Assembly (NCBI RefSeq): GCF_000374485.1
Contig: NZ_KB894496.1
Span: 124,001-188,000, forward strand
Length of the DNA: 64,000 nucleotides
From: Algicola sagamiensis DSM 14643
GTDB lineage: Bacteria > Pseudomonadota > Gammaproteobacteria > Enterobacterales > Alteromonadaceae
Direction of reading: 5' to 3'
Of this stretch, positions 55,013 through 64,000 are shown piece by piece. Within the stretch, counting starts at the first letter, position 1, and each line of letters starts with the position of its first letter. The position numbers were made by a program, and so were the translations under genes. The notes under the pieces are model-generated. The model did no database searches, was not told where the DNA came from, and saw only the letters and a program-made list of their open reading frames with translations.

Positions 55013-58000
55013 GATGCGATAGACTTTTCCTGAAAATCATTAAGCATGGACTGGACCAGTTTAAACCGTTCATCTGCATTCGCAACTTCAATTGCAAACT
55101 TCAATTTAGCCGGGCCATCCATTTTATAAATACGAGGTTGTGCTTGAACAAGTGAAATAATAAACATCGGGTCGACTCGGGTTTGTTGATCAAAGTCTAC
55201 AAACCCGCCTTTTGGACCAGCTTCGATTTTCCGAATGCCCAAGGTTGTTGCTTTTTGTTTGAGTTCGCTGAGCTTGAATAAATTTTTGGCTGCATCAGGT
55301 AGCAAACCAAATCGGTCAATGAGTTCGACCTGGATCTCATTGAGTGCATCTGTATCTACTGCACTTGCAATCCGTTTGTATACGGATAGGCGTGTATTGA
55401 CGTCTGGAATATAGATATCAGGAAGCAGGGCAGGGAGACGAAGCTCGACCTCTGTTTGCTTTTTCAATGCATTTTCCAGCGAGATCTCTTTCCCTTGCTT
55501 GAGCGATTCAACCGCTTGGTCGAGCATATCCATATACAGAGAAAACCCAATCGAGGTCATTTGGCCGCTTTGTTCATCCCCAAGTAATTCACCAGCACCG
55601 CGGATTTCCAAATCATGCGTTGCTAAGGCAAATCCAGCGCCGAGGTCCTCTAATGATTCAATGGCTTCTAGACGTTTTTGGGCATCTTTGGTCATGCGCT
55701 TTGGTGGTGGAGTAAGTAAATATGCATAGGCTTGGTGATGAGAGCGCCCAACTCGGCCACGTAGTTGGTGCAATTGCGCCAGTCCAAAGTTATCAGCACG
55801 ATCAATCAAAATCGTATTGGCTGTTGGAATGTCGATTCCCGTTTCGATAATCGTTGTACAAACAAGAACATTGAAGCGTTGATGATAAAAATCGGACATG
55901 ATCCGTTCAAGCTCACGTTCACGCATCTGACCATGAGCAATATCAATCCGTGCTTCAGGCACCATTGCTTGCAGCTCTTCCATACAGTCCTGAATTGTCT
56001 CAACACTGTTATGGAGAAAGTAAACCTGACCACCGCGTTTAATCTCTCTCAGAATTGCTTCTTTCGTGATCGAATCGTCTTTTTGGCGAACAAAAGTTTT
56101 GACTGCGAGTCGCTTCGCTGGTGGTGTTGCAATGATTGAGAGATCTCGAATACTGTGCATGGACATATTGAGTGTTCTGGGGATCGGCGTGGCGGTCAGT
56201 GTCAAGATATCGACCTCGGAACGTAATGATTTGATCCGGTCTTTTTGACGGACGCCAAAGCGGTGCTCTTCATCCACAATCAATAAACCGAGATCAGAGA
56301 AGTTGATATCCTGTTGTAACAACTTATGGGTCCCGATCACAATATCAACCTTGCCTTCGGTCAATTCAGACAAAGTTTGTTGCTGCTGTTTATTGGACTT
56401 GAAACGAGATAAGACATCAATTTTGATCGGCCAATTTGCAAAGCGGTCTTGGAAATTCTCGAAATGTTGTTGAGCAAGCAAGGTTGTTGGGACCAAAATT
56501 GCTACCTGACGACCACAGGAAGCCGCGATGAATGCAGCACGCATGGCGACTTCTGTTTTACCAAAGCCGACGTCACCGCAAACGAGGCGATCCATCGGCG
56601 TTGGACCACGCATATCTTCCATGACTGCCTGAATTGCATCAACCTGATCATTCGTCTCTTCAAATGGAAACTCCTGGCAGAAGGAGATATAGTCCTCTTT
56701 CGAGAACTTGTATTCAAATCCAGGTTTTGCTGCACGACGGGCGTAAACATCTAACAATTCAGCGGCAACGTCGCGGACTTTTTCTGCGGCCTTGCGCTTG
56801 GCTTTTTCCCAGGCTTCTGTGCCAAGTCGATTCAACGGTGCATGCTCATCATCTGCACCACTGTATCGGCTGATCAAGTGCAAAGAATTGACCGGAACAT
56901 ACAGCTTCGCTTCATTGGCGTATTCAATGGTCACGAATTCTGCTGTGATGCCGCCAGCATCGAGTGTTTGCAACCCTTGATAACGTCCAACACCATGATC
57001 AAAATGAACAACAGGCTGACCGATGGATAGCTCAGTTAAGTTCTTGAATACGGCATCTGGAGATATATCATGCTTTGACTTTTTACGACGTCGTTGTTGA
57101 ACAACACGGCCACCAAGCAGTTCTGTTTCAGTCAAGATGACCAGTGGCGAGGTTTCACCTCGGATAAAGCTATGTTCAATTCCACCAACGATAATGTTGA
57201 GATCATGCTCACCCGTTAAGAACGTTGAAAAACTCAGGCAGGGTTTAGGGCGGAGATGAACCTGATTGAGGATATCCAATAAAGCTTCGCGGCGACCTTC
57301 TGACTCTGCGACAAATAATATCCGACCTTGGTTTTCTTTGATGTTTGCAACAAAGTCAATGAGATCCTGATGCGGCTGTTTCGATTGGTGTTTGATGCTC
57401 ACATCGGGCATCAGGGAGAATGGCGCATTTGATTTGCCTGCCCCAGTCTCAATCGAAGTTGCGCTCAGCGAGATCCGAGCAAGCGGTTTAAATTGGCTAA
57501 ATAGCTGCTCTTTGCGCAGGTAAAGGTGTTCAGGAGAGAGTAAAGGTCGAAGTTGATCGTGCCGACGATCTTCATAGCGTGCTGAGACCTCATCCATAAA
57601 CGCGTCATAAGCTGGCTCAATTCTATCCTGAGTAAGGAGCTGCGTATTGTCAGGCAGATAATCAAATAGGGTGGCTGTTTCGTTAAAAAAGAGTGGTAAA
57701 TAGGATTCGATGCCTGAGGGAAAGGTACCACTACTGACTTGATGATAAAGCGCCTCTTTTTCATTTCTCACTGTCAAATATTCCCGAAACTGCATTCGGA
57801 AGCGCTCAATGGCTGCTTCATCAGTTGGGAATTCTCCAGCAGGAAGAAGATTAATTGACGAAATGGTATCACCGGAGCGCTGGGTTTCGATATCAAACAA
57901 GCGGATACTTTCGAGCTCATCATCAAAAAAATCCAAGCGATAAGGCGTCTGACATCCCATTGGGTATAAATCAAGTAATGAACCACGCATGGAAAACTCA

Positions 58001-58494
58001 CCGTGCGCCATGACTTGATTAACGGCATGATAACCTGCATTTTCCAGATTGCGGCGCATTTGGTGAATATCAATTTGATCACCGTTTTTCACGACAAGGC
58101 TTTGCGATTCAATATATGCACGCGGGCACAATCGAGCACTCAATGTTGAGATGGGAACAATAACAATCCCGTGGTGTGTTCTTGGAAGCTGATATAACGT
58201 CAGCAGACGCTGTGAAATAATATCCTGATGCGGGGAAAAATGATCATAGGGAAGGGTTTCCCAGTCAGGAAAAGGCAGCAGTGAAATCGACTTATCTTCT
58301 AAGAAAAATCCAATTTCATGCTCTAGCTTCAATGCAGCGGCGGTGTCTGTGGTTACAACAAGCGATAAGCCAGGATGTTGCTCCGCAGCTTGTGCAACAG
58401 CGAGTGCATATGATGCACCGATGAGATTTCCCCAGGCAATTTTATCCTGCGTGCTTTTCGTAAAAGGAAGAGACAAAAAGTCTTTGGTATACAT
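55009..58494 (-). CDS. mfd: Transcription-repair coupling factor Mfd
   Basis: An 1161-residue protein colinear with E. coli Mfd (1148). The UvrB-homology region at about 75-110 (DWETLPYDHFSPHQDIISQRL), the RNA polymerase-interacting region with PVVHFDHGVGRYQGLQ (about 500), and the RecG-like helicase motifs (CGDVGFGKTEVAMRAAF, VDEEHRFGVRQKD, LTATPIPRTLNMSMH) are all visible. It removes stalled RNA polymerase at lesions and recruits UvrA. The gene overlaps csiV at its 3' end. Confidence 0.97.
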   Translation of the reverse strand: MYTKDFLSLPFTKSTQDKIAWGNLIGASYALAVAQAAEQHPGLSLVVTTDTAAALKLEHEIGFFLEDKSISLLPFPDWETLPYDHFSPHQDIISQRLLTLYQLPRTHHGIVIVPISTLSARLCPRAYIESQSLVVKNGDQIDIHQMRRNLENAGYHAVNQVMAHGEFSMRGSLLDLYPMGCQTPYRLDFFDDELESIRLFDIETQRSGDTISSINLLPAGEFPTDEAAIERFRMQFREYLTVRNEKEALYHQVSSGTFPSGIESYLPLFFNETATLFDYLPDNTQLLTQDRIEPAYDAFMDEVSARYEDRRHDQLRPLLSPEHLYLRKEQLFSQFKPLARISLSATSIETGAGKSNAPFSLMPDVSIKHQSKQPHQDLIDFVANIKENQGRILFVAESEGRREALLDILNQVHLRPKPCLSFSTFLTGEHDLNIIVGGIEHSFIRGETSPLVILTETELLGGRVVQQRRRKKSKHDISPDAVFKNLTELSIGQPVVHFDHGVGRYQGLQTLDAGGITAEFVTIEYANEAKLYVPVNSLHLISRYSGADDEHAPLNRLGTEAWEKAKRKAAEKVRDVAAELLDVYARRAAKPGFEYKFSKEDYISFCQEFPFEETNDQVDAIQAVMEDMRGPTPMDRLVCGDVGFGKTEVAMRAAFIAASCGRQVAILVPTTLLAQQHFENFQDRFANWPIKIDVLSRFKSNKQQQQTLSELTEGKVDIVIGTHKLLQQDINFSDLGLLIVDEEHRFGVRQKDRIKSLRSEVDILTLTATPIPRTLNMSMHSIRDLSIIATPPAKRLAVKTFVRQKDDSITKEAILREIKRGGQVYFLHNSVETIQDCMEELQAMVPEARIDIAHGQMRERELERIMSDFYHQRFNVLVCTTIIETGIDIPTANTILIDRADNFGLAQLHQLRGRVGRSHHQAYAYLLTPPPKRMTKDAQKRLEAIESLEDLGAGFALATHDLEIRGAGELLGDEQSGQMTSIGFSLYMDMLDQAVESLKQGKEISLENALKKQTEVELRLPALLPDIYIPDVNTRLSVYKRIASAVDTDALNEIQVELIDRFGLLPDAAKNLFKLSELKQKATTLGIRKIEAGPKGGFVDFDQQTRVDPMFIISLVQAQPRIYKMDGPAKLKFAIEVANADERFKLVQSMLNDFQEKSIAS

Positions 58495-58519
58495 CAGGGT
58501 TAGCGTTCCTGTTTGTTAT

Positions 58520-58548
58520 ACGCTCAGGGTGTTGGTGAACCTGAGCGT
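58520..58548. terminator. Hairpin between aguB and mfd
   Basis: ACGCTCAGG (58520-58528) is complementary to CCTGAGCGT (58540-58548) around an 11-base loop, between the end of aguB and the mfd start. No long T-run follows, but the stem is strong. Confidence 0.5.
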
Positions 58549-58560
58549 GATATTATCCAG

Positions 58561-59454
58561 CTAGTCGCGGTATATTTTAAGCAAATCGCCATAGTGGTCA
58601 ATACGGCGATCACGCAGATATGGCCAAATACGGCGCACATCTTCACTGCGTTGTAAGTCGATATCGGCCAGTAATATTTCATCGTCATCATCTTCAGCAT
58701 GGGACAAGATCTCTCCCTGTGGCCCGGCCACAAAGGAGTTCCCCCAGAATTGGATCCCCTCACTTTGCCCAGATGGATCGGTCTCATGACCAACGCGATT
58801 ACAGCTTATGACTGGAACACCGTTCGCAATAGCGTGTGCACGCTGTACAATGACCCAGGCATTGAGCTGGCGTGTTTGTTCGTCTTCATCGTCTCTTGGA
58901 TCCCAACCAATCGCTGTTGGATAAATGAGGATTTCAGCTCCCGCCATCGCCATTAAACGCGCACCCTCTGGAAACCACTGATCCCAGCAGACAAGGACGC
59001 CGAGTTTACCTACGCTGGTTTGGATTGGCTCAAACCCTAAATCTCCTGGTGTGAAATAGAACTTCTCATAGAAACCAGGATCGTCAGGGATATGCATTTT
59101 GCGGTATTTCCCGGCAATTGTACCATCGGTTTCGATGACCACGGCTGTATTGTGATAGAGCCCTGTTGCTCGCTTTTCAAATAGGGAAGCGACAATGACG
59201 ATGTTGAGTTCTTTTGCGACATCACCAAGTGCTTGCGTTGTTGCGCCAGGGATTGGCTCTGCCAAATCAAATAAATCTACATCTTCTGTTTGGCAAAAAT
59301 AAAGAGAACGATGCAGCTCCTGCAAGACAATGAGCTGAGCACCATCTACGGCGGCCTCGTGGATACCAGAGATGGTTTTTTGTAGATTATGTTCAACATC
59401 AGAACTATTGCTGTGTTGGATCAAACCGACACGGAGCGTTTCTTTTGCTGTCAT
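58561..59454 (-). CDS. aguB: N-carbamoylputrescine amidase
   Basis: About 297 residues of the carbon-nitrogen hydrolase (nitrilase) family. The catalytic Glu is in VLQELHR, Lys in GKYRKMHIPD and Cys in VCWDQWFPEG. It converts N-carbamoylputrescine to putrescine. The start at 59454 (MTAKETLRVGL) matches the family; an upstream extension of 21 residues is unlikely. It is 17 bases behind aguA, so the two complete agmatine-to-putrescine conversion. Confidence 0.94.
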   Translation of the reverse strand: MTAKETLRVGLIQHSNSSDVEHNLQKTISGIHEAAVDGAQLIVLQELHRSLYFCQTEDVDLFDLAEPIPGATTQALGDVAKELNIVIVASLFEKRATGLYHNTAVVIETDGTIAGKYRKMHIPDDPGFYEKFYFTPGDLGFEPIQTSVGKLGVLVCWDQWFPEGARLMAMAGAEILIYPTAIGWDPRDDEDEQTRQLNAWVIVQRAHAIANGVPVISCNRVGHETDPSGQSEGIQFWGNSFVAGPQGEILSHAEDDDDEILLADIDLQRSEDVRRIWPYLRDRRIDHYGDLLKIYRD

Positions 59455-59471
59455 GGGTATTCTTCTCGATA

Positions 59472-60515
59472 CTATTGTTGACGAATAAAACCGACGGGCA
59501 ACTGCATGGTAAGACAATGCAAACTGCCGTGCTGTTCAATGATACTGCGGCAATTGATCCCGATGACTTCATGATCGGGGTAAGCGCATTGGATCTGAGC
59601 GAATGCATGCGGATCTTTTGGGTCATCATAAGTTGGAACAAGAACACGCTGATTGATGATGAGATAGTTCGCATAAGTCGCTGGTAATCGATAACCTTCT
59701 CGACCAATGATTGATGTAGGCCAGGGCAAAGGGATCAAATTGAAAGGTTTGTTTTGTGTATTGGTCATACTGCACAGTTGTACTTCCATGCGTTGCAAAG
59801 CATCAAAATGTTCATCTTTTGGGTCATCGCATTGAACATAAACAATCGTGTTGTTTGGTGCAAATCGAGCAAGGGTATCAATGTGCGCATCCGTATCATC
59901 ACCAGCCAAGTAGCCATGGTCAAGCCAGAGAATTTTTTCAGCGCCAAGGAGCTGCAATAAGGACGCTTCGAGCTGTGATTTCGAGTGGGCTGGGTTACGG
60001 TTGGGGTTGAGTAAACATTCGCTTGTGGTAAGAATGCAGCCCGCTCCATCAGACTCAATCCCACCACCTTCGAGTATAAGGTCAACCGACTCTGAGGAGA
60101 TTGGGTGAATCTCAGGATGTTGAAATAACGCTTGATTAATTGCGTTATCTTGGGTCGATTCAAACTTGCCACCCCAGCCATTAAAGGTAAAGTTCAGCGC
60201 TTTGACCTGCCTTGTTTGTTGGTTCACAAGCGTGATTGGGCCATGATCTCTGGCCCATGTATCATCGGTTGGCGTCTCGACAAAGATGACCTGCTTAAGT
60301 TTGTCCTGTGGCAACAAGTGGCTAATATGCGATTTGAGCTCAGTATTGTGCACAGCAATGACCAATTGTTGGACATCTAAAATGGCAGTCGCGATCTGAA
60401 CAAAAATAGGTTCAACATCCTGAAGTATCTCTGCCCAGTCAGTGTCTTTGTGGGGCCAGGTCAACAGAACAGCATCTTGGGGATACCACTCCGCGGGTAA
60501 ACGAAATGCATTCAC
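59472..60515 (-). CDS. aguA: Agmatine deiminase
   Basis: A 347-residue agmatine iminohydrolase (porphyromonas-type PAD family). Visible landmarks are FRLPAEWYPQDAVLLTWPH, ARDHGPITL, LEGGGIESDGAGCILTT and the C-terminal catalytic cysteine in GSLHCLTMQLP. It makes N-carbamoylputrescine from agmatine, which AguB then hydrolyses. The start is GTG at 60515, overlapping the upstream stop by one base (TAGTG). No strong ribosome-binding site precedes it, so coupling with the upstream gene is likely. Confidence 0.94.
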   Translation of the reverse strand: MNAFRLPAEWYPQDAVLLTWPHKDTDWAEILQDVEPIFVQIATAILDVQQLVIAVHNTELKSHISHLLPQDKLKQVIFVETPTDDTWARDHGPITLVNQQTRQVKALNFTFNGWGGKFESTQDNAINQALFQHPEIHPISSESVDLILEGGGIESDGAGCILTTSECLLNPNRNPAHSKSQLEASLLQLLGAEKILWLDHGYLAGDDTDAHIDTLARFAPNNTIVYVQCDDPKDEHFDALQRMEVQLCSMTNTQNKPFNLIPLPWPTSIIGREGYRLPATYANYLIINQRVLVPTYDDPKDPHAFAQIQCAYPDHEVIGINCRSIIEQHGSLHCLTMQLPVGFIRQQ

Positions 60516-61126
60516 TACGAATTTGTGCCTTTATCTTTTTGGCGCGCTTGCGCTTTGCGTTTTAATTGTTTGGATTGTTCATGAAGCGATGCACGAACGA
60601 TGATTTCCCGATCTTCTTCGCGAAGACGTGTGAATAGTAATGAATGGTGAAATCGTTCATCCTCTTCTTCGGCTTGTAAGATTTCACCATAACCATAAAT
60701 CGCACTTGCTTCATCCTTGAGGAATAATTTTAAGCGGATCATGGTCCCAACTTCCAATTTTTTTTCGTGAAAAAAAGTCAGACCACCGCCACCGAAGCTT
60801 TGTGTGTCACACCGATCCCCCTCATGATCTTGATGAACAAGAATATGGCTCATGAGAAGGTCTATTTTTCTGGATTGTGCGCGAAGGAATTCAACCAGAT
60901 CATCTGCCACATCGCCCAAGTTCATCAGTGGGCGTAGCATTTTGGCATCAATCGCGGAGACTTCACTGGCAATTTGAAATAGCTCAGGGATTTCGTTTTC
61001 AAAATCCGATTCTCCCGGAATATCATCAGGATCCGTGATTGGCAGGATATTTAAGGTATATCGCCGCTTGACCAGAAAATATTCATGGAACAGCTCAAAT
61101 TTTTGCTCTAAAGAGAGATCACTCAT
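60515..61126 (-). CDS. PilZ-like domain protein
   Basis: A 203-residue protein whose residues about 90-190 resemble a PilZ domain (SFGGGGLTFFHEKKLEVGTMIRLKLFL), with a preceding helical region and a charged basic tail (LKRKAQARQKDKG). The N-terminal canonical RxxxR c-di-GMP motif is not clear, so ligand binding is uncertain. It is translationally coupled to aguA and diverges from lolC. Whether it links c-di-GMP to polyamine metabolism is speculation. Confidence 0.65.
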   Translation of the reverse strand: MSDLSLEQKFELFHEYFLVKRRYTLNILPITDPDDIPGESDFENEIPELFQIASEVSAIDAKMLRPLMNLGDVADDLVEFLRAQSRKIDLLMSHILVHQDHEGDRCDTQSFGGGGLTFFHEKKLEVGTMIRLKLFLKDEASAIYGYGEILQAEEEDERFHHSLLFTRLREEDREIIVRASLHEQSKQLKRKAQARQKDKGTNS

Positions 61127-61215
61127 ATATTACTCTTCATGACAATGGACTTGTGTTTATGGTACGAAACACATATTATCCCGGGCAAATACTCCTATCT
61201 ATACTATTATCACCC

Positions 61216-62433
61216 ATGTTTCAACCCGTTACCTCATTTATTGGTTTACGATACAGCCGCTCCAGAAAGGGCAATGCATTTATTTCATTCATCAGCTTCT
61301 TTTCGATTGCAGGGATCGCGTTGGGGGTTTTAGCACTGATCGTGATCACGTCAGTGATGAATGGGTTTGAAGGGCAGCTCAAACAACGAATTTTAGGGAT
61401 GGTTCCACAGATCATCATCAACCAAGATGGGCGAACGTTTTCAGGGCCGGATAAAATCCTCCCCCAATTACAAATGCACCCTGAAGTCAAATCGGCAGAG
61501 CCGATCAGTTTGTCTTCCTCACTCGTTCAATATCATTCCGAGTTGAAAAATGTGCAACTGCAAGGCTTGTATTCAGAAAAAATGCCGCCTGGTATTTTGC
61601 CGCATGAAGTGATTGCAGGTCAGTGGGAGCAACTGCAAGCACAAAAGTATGGGGTGATGATAGGACGTTATCTAGCGAGCCAACTTGGTGTCAGTGTTGG
61701 TGATAAAATCCGGGTGTTGGTTTCTGAGTCTTCCAGATATACCCCAATGGGTCGGATCCCAAGCCAGAGAAATTTTAAAGTGGTGGCTTTATTTGATACG
61801 CAGACAGAAATGGATGAGCGGGTGATTTTTGCAAGAGGCCAGGATGTCGCAAGATTGATGCGTTTACCCAAAGATCAGGTCAGTGGTGTACGTTTGTATT
61901 TAAACGATGCGTTTGATGCGCCACAAGTTGCAACAGAGTTGCGGCAACAATTTCCGGATCTGGTTGTCACAGATTGGCGACAGCAACAAGGGCGATTTTT
62001 TGATGCGGTTAAAATGGAAAAGAAAGTGATGTCGCTTTTACTGATGCTGATTATCGGTGTGGCTGCATTTAATATTGTGGCGGCATTAGTGATGACAGTC
62101 ACAGAGAAAGAGTCGGAAATTGCGATGTTGTTGACGATGGGAATGGCAGCGAAGAATATCCAGAAAATTTTTATGTTCCAAGGGGGATATAATGGCATAT
62201 TGGGGACTCTCATCGGCGGTTTGCTTGGTGTACTGCTTTGTGTGAGTCTCAACCCGCTGCTTAGCCTGTTTGGTATTCACCCATTAGGCTTACCCGAGCT
62301 GCCTATGATTATGGATGGGGTTACAATCACCTTGATTCTCATTGGTGCATTGTTCCTCAGTCTTATCGCCACCCTTTATCCGGCGCGCTTGGCCGCCAAA
62401 GTTCAACCTGCAGAGGTTTTAAAATATGAGTAG
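61216..62433 (+). CDS. lolC: Lipoprotein-releasing system permease LolC
   Basis: About 405 residues, with an N-terminal transmembrane helix (ISFFSIAGIALGVLALIVI), a large periplasmic domain (about 60-255) and three C-terminal helices typical of the LolC/E family. The N-terminus (MFQPVTSFIGLRYSRSRKGN) matches E. coli LolC, which supports Met at 61216 over an earlier GTG at 61153. With LolE and LolD it extracts outer-membrane lipoproteins from the inner membrane and gives them to LolA. It is eight bases from overlapping lolD. Confidence 0.95.
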   Translation: MFQPVTSFIGLRYSRSRKGNAFISFISFFSIAGIALGVLALIVITSVMNGFEGQLKQRILGMVPQIIINQDGRTFSGPDKILPQLQMHPEVKSAEPISLSSSLVQYHSELKNVQLQGLYSEKMPPGILPHEVIAGQWEQLQAQKYGVMIGRYLASQLGVSVGDKIRVLVSESSRYTPMGRIPSQRNFKVVALFDTQTEMDERVIFARGQDVARLMRLPKDQVSGVRLYLNDAFDAPQVATELRQQFPDLVVTDWRQQQGRFFDAVKMEKKVMSLLLMLIIGVAAFNIVAALVMTVTEKESEIAMLLTMGMAAKNIQKIFMFQGGYNGILGTLIGGLLGVLLCVSLNPLLSLFGIHPLGLPELPMIMDGVTITLILIGALFLSLIATLYPARLAAKVQPAEVLKYE

Positions 62434-63106
62434 TGTGCTTTCATGTCGTCAAGTGTCAAAGTCTTACCGTGACGGCGATCATCAGGTTGAAGTGCTTCAA
62501 GGTTTGGACTTGGAAATTCAAAAACAGGAACAAGTCGCAATTGTTGGTTCCTCAGGATCGGGCAAATCAACTTTATTGCACATATTAGGCACATTAGATA
62601 AACCAACATCAGGTGAACTCCATATTAATGGCACGAATGTATTCTCTCTCAACCAAACGAAATTGGCTGACTTTCGTAATACGTCGCTTGGTTTTATCTA
62701 TCAATTTCATCATTTGCTCATGGAATTTACAGCACTTGAAAATGTGGCCATACCATTGCTGATCCGGGGGGAAAGTGTTGAGCATGCAAGTGAAAAAGCA
62801 AAAGATTTATTAGTCAGAGTTGGTCTGGGACATCGTTTAACTCATCGACCGAGTGAAATGTCGGGTGGGGAAAGGCAACGCGTCTCTATTGCGCGTGCAG
62901 TGATTACATCCCCTGCGCTTGTGCTTGCAGATGAGCCGACAGGAAACCTCGACGGTCACTCTGCGTCAGAGGTTTATGGGTTGCTCTGTGAAATCAATCA
63001 GGAATTTGATACAGCCATTATTGTCGTCACCCATGACTTGCGACTCGCAGGAAAGTTGGACAAGTGCTATCAGCTGGTTGAAGGTAAACTTGGGGTGATG
63101 GGATGA
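62426..63106 (+). CDS. lolD: Lipoprotein-releasing system ATP-binding protein LolD
   Basis: A 226-residue ATPase with Walker A GSSGSGKSTLLHILGTL, signature MSGGERQRVSIARA, Walker B LVLADEPTGNLD and the LolD-typical FIYQFHHLLMEFTALEN. It powers LolCE. Its start overlaps the lolC end, and its stop overlaps the lolE start as ATGGGATGA, so the three genes form one tight operon. Confidence 0.96.
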   Translation: MSSVLSCRQVSKSYRDGDHQVEVLQGLDLEIQKQEQVAIVGSSGSGKSTLLHILGTLDKPTSGELHINGTNVFSLNQTKLADFRNTSLGFIYQFHHLLMEFTALENVAIPLLIRGESVEHASEKAKDLLVRVGLGHRLTHRPSEMSGGERQRVSIARAVITSPALVLADEPTGNLDGHSASEVYGLLCEINQEFDTAIIVVTHDLRLAGKLDKCYQLVEGKLGVMG

Positions 63107-64000
63107 AAACGGGCAAGGCGCTGAGTTTTTTTCTTGCATCTCGCTATCAAAGCGAAAAACGGAAATCAGGTTTCACGAACTTTGTTTCTGCCAGTTCTAT
63201 CTGGGGTATTGGCCTTGGTGTTGCAGTGATGATCGTTGGCTTATCGGTGATGAATGGTTTTGAGAAAGAGCTGAAAAACCGTTGGCTGGATATGATCCCA
63301 CATGTCGAGTTTCGAGCGGTTGATGTCCCCATTCGCAACTGGCAACAGAAAGTAAGACAGTTGGAAGCAGATCATACGGTATTGCGCGCAGCACCTGCAA
63401 TTACACTCAATGGTATGCTTCAACAAGGCGCTGGTTTTAAACCGCTTCAAATCACAGGCATTGATGCGATTGATAATCATGCGATTGCACTTGAAAAATA
63501 TTTATCCCCAGATGTCTCACATACGCTGACCGGAAATCAAATCATTCTTGGCTCACAGTTAGCCCAAGATTTACATGTGGACAAAGGGGATACTTTGGTG
63601 GTGCTTGTCGCTCAAACCAACCAAAACTTTTCGACACCTAAAATGGTTGAGTTTCAGATTGCGGGGACGTTCAATATTGGCGGATTACTCGATCACTCTG
63701 CCGCGTTTATTTCTTTAGTGAAAGCCCAGGAAATACGAGGCTTAAAGCCAGGAGAAGTTACGTCTTTACAACTCAAGATTAAAGATGTGTTTGCAGCACC
63801 TCAGGTGTCACGGATGCTAGGCATGAACCTTCAGGAATATGTCTATATGTTGGATTGGCAACGTTTACATGGACACATTTACAATGATATCCAGATGGTT
63901 CGATTTATCATCTACTTGGCATTAAGTCTGGTGATTGCGGTTGCATGTTTTAACATTGTCTCCACACTCGTGATGATTGTCCGTGAGAAGCAAAGCGACA
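63103..64000 (+). CDS. lolE: Lipoprotein-releasing system permease LolE (cut by window end)
   Basis: The first 299 codons of a LolE-type permease. The N-terminal helix region (ALSFFLASRYQSEKRKSGF, then ASSIWGIGLGVAVMIVGLSV) and the beginning of the next membrane helix (IIYLALSLVIAVACFNIVST) are visible. The ATG at 63103 overlaps the lolD stop by four bases. The C-terminal membrane segments lie beyond the right edge. Confidence 0.95.
   Translation, partial: MKTGKALSFFLASRYQSEKRKSGFTNFVSASSIWGIGLGVAVMIVGLSVMNGFEKELKNRWLDMIPHVEFRAVDVPIRNWQQKVRQLEADHTVLRAAPAITLNGMLQQGAGFKPLQITGIDAIDNHAIALEKYLSPDVSHTLTGNQIILGSQLAQDLHVDKGDTLVVLVAQTNQNFSTPKMVEFQIAGTFNIGGLLDHSAAFISLVKAQEIRGLKPGEVTSLQLKIKDVFAAPQVSRMLGMNLQEYVYMLDWQRLHGHIYNDIQMVRFIIYLALSLVIAVACFNIVSTLVMIVREKQSD

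Overview
The window reads as an ordinary stretch of chromosome from a Gram-negative gammaproteobacterium, probably a marine relative of Vibrionales or Alteromonadales. The order icd / rluE-nudJ-mnmA-hflD-purB, the order uvrY-uvrC-pgsA followed by Gly-Cys-Leu tRNAs, yecE-like / cmoA-cmoB, mfd with csiV, and lolCDE all match gammaproteobacterial chromosomes. A NADAR-RibA fusion, a choice-of-anchor-H-like protein, a large S46 peptidase and several orphan periplasmic binding proteins point to an aquatic lineage. No insertion sequence, phage, integrase or CRISPR array was seen. The taxonomic placement is inferred from gene content only.

Layout. 1-5330 is the most accessory part: the N-terminal part of a BCCT betaine/choline transporter cut by the window edge, an orphan periplasmic binding protein, a hotdog acyl-CoA thioesterase, an M50-like membrane protein with an HEASH motif, a secreted protein with a GlyGly-CTERM-like tail, and a Tat-type secreted intradiol dioxygenase. 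5370-13453 holds housekeeping genes for ribosome and tRNA modification (roxA, mnmA, rluE), purine synthesis (purB), hflD, nudJ, icd and the BarA-partner regulator uvrY. 13514-16687 holds uvrC, pgsA and seven tRNA genes in the order Gly-Cys-Leu-Gly-Cys-Leu-Gly. 16950-20182 holds a PhnD-like binding protein paired with a histidine kinase, then a small membrane protein. 20201-22832 is cmoB, cmoA and a DUF72 gene. 22887-27202 is a diguanylate cyclase with three tandem periplasmic binding domains, followed by a porin with an unusual Pro/Cys-rich insertion; each of these two genes is followed by a copy of the same short hairpin sequence.

27351-33386 carries the NADAR-GTP cyclohydrolase II fusion, an AsmA-like coiled-coil protein, a Tas-type aldo/keto reductase, a lipoprotein and a phosphate-type porin. 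33562-37763 is sbcCD. 37970-40900 is an S46 dipeptidyl-peptidase and a YhhN-type enzyme. 40988-45761 is the stress operon prkA-yeaH-spoVR, followed by ctlX and a cold-shock gene. 47741-52358 is a Fur-box-preceded hydroxamate siderophore uptake operon (ATPase, binding protein, double permease, FhuF-type reductase). 52394-58494 is a methyltransferase, a PduO-type cobalamin adenosyltransferase, csiV and mfd. 58561-61126 is agmatine-to-putrescine conversion (aguA, aguB) behind a PilZ-like gene. 61216-64000 is lolC-lolD-lolE, with lolE cut by the window end.

No wholly new multi-gene system is evident. The points most worth a second look are the triple-binding-domain cyclase and neighbouring porin with their shared 3' element, the binding protein/kinase pair lacking an adjacent response regulator, the 15-nt repeat family at the nudJ end and the uvrY-uvrC gap, the possible pseudoknot in the uvrY leader, and the NADAR-RibA fusion.
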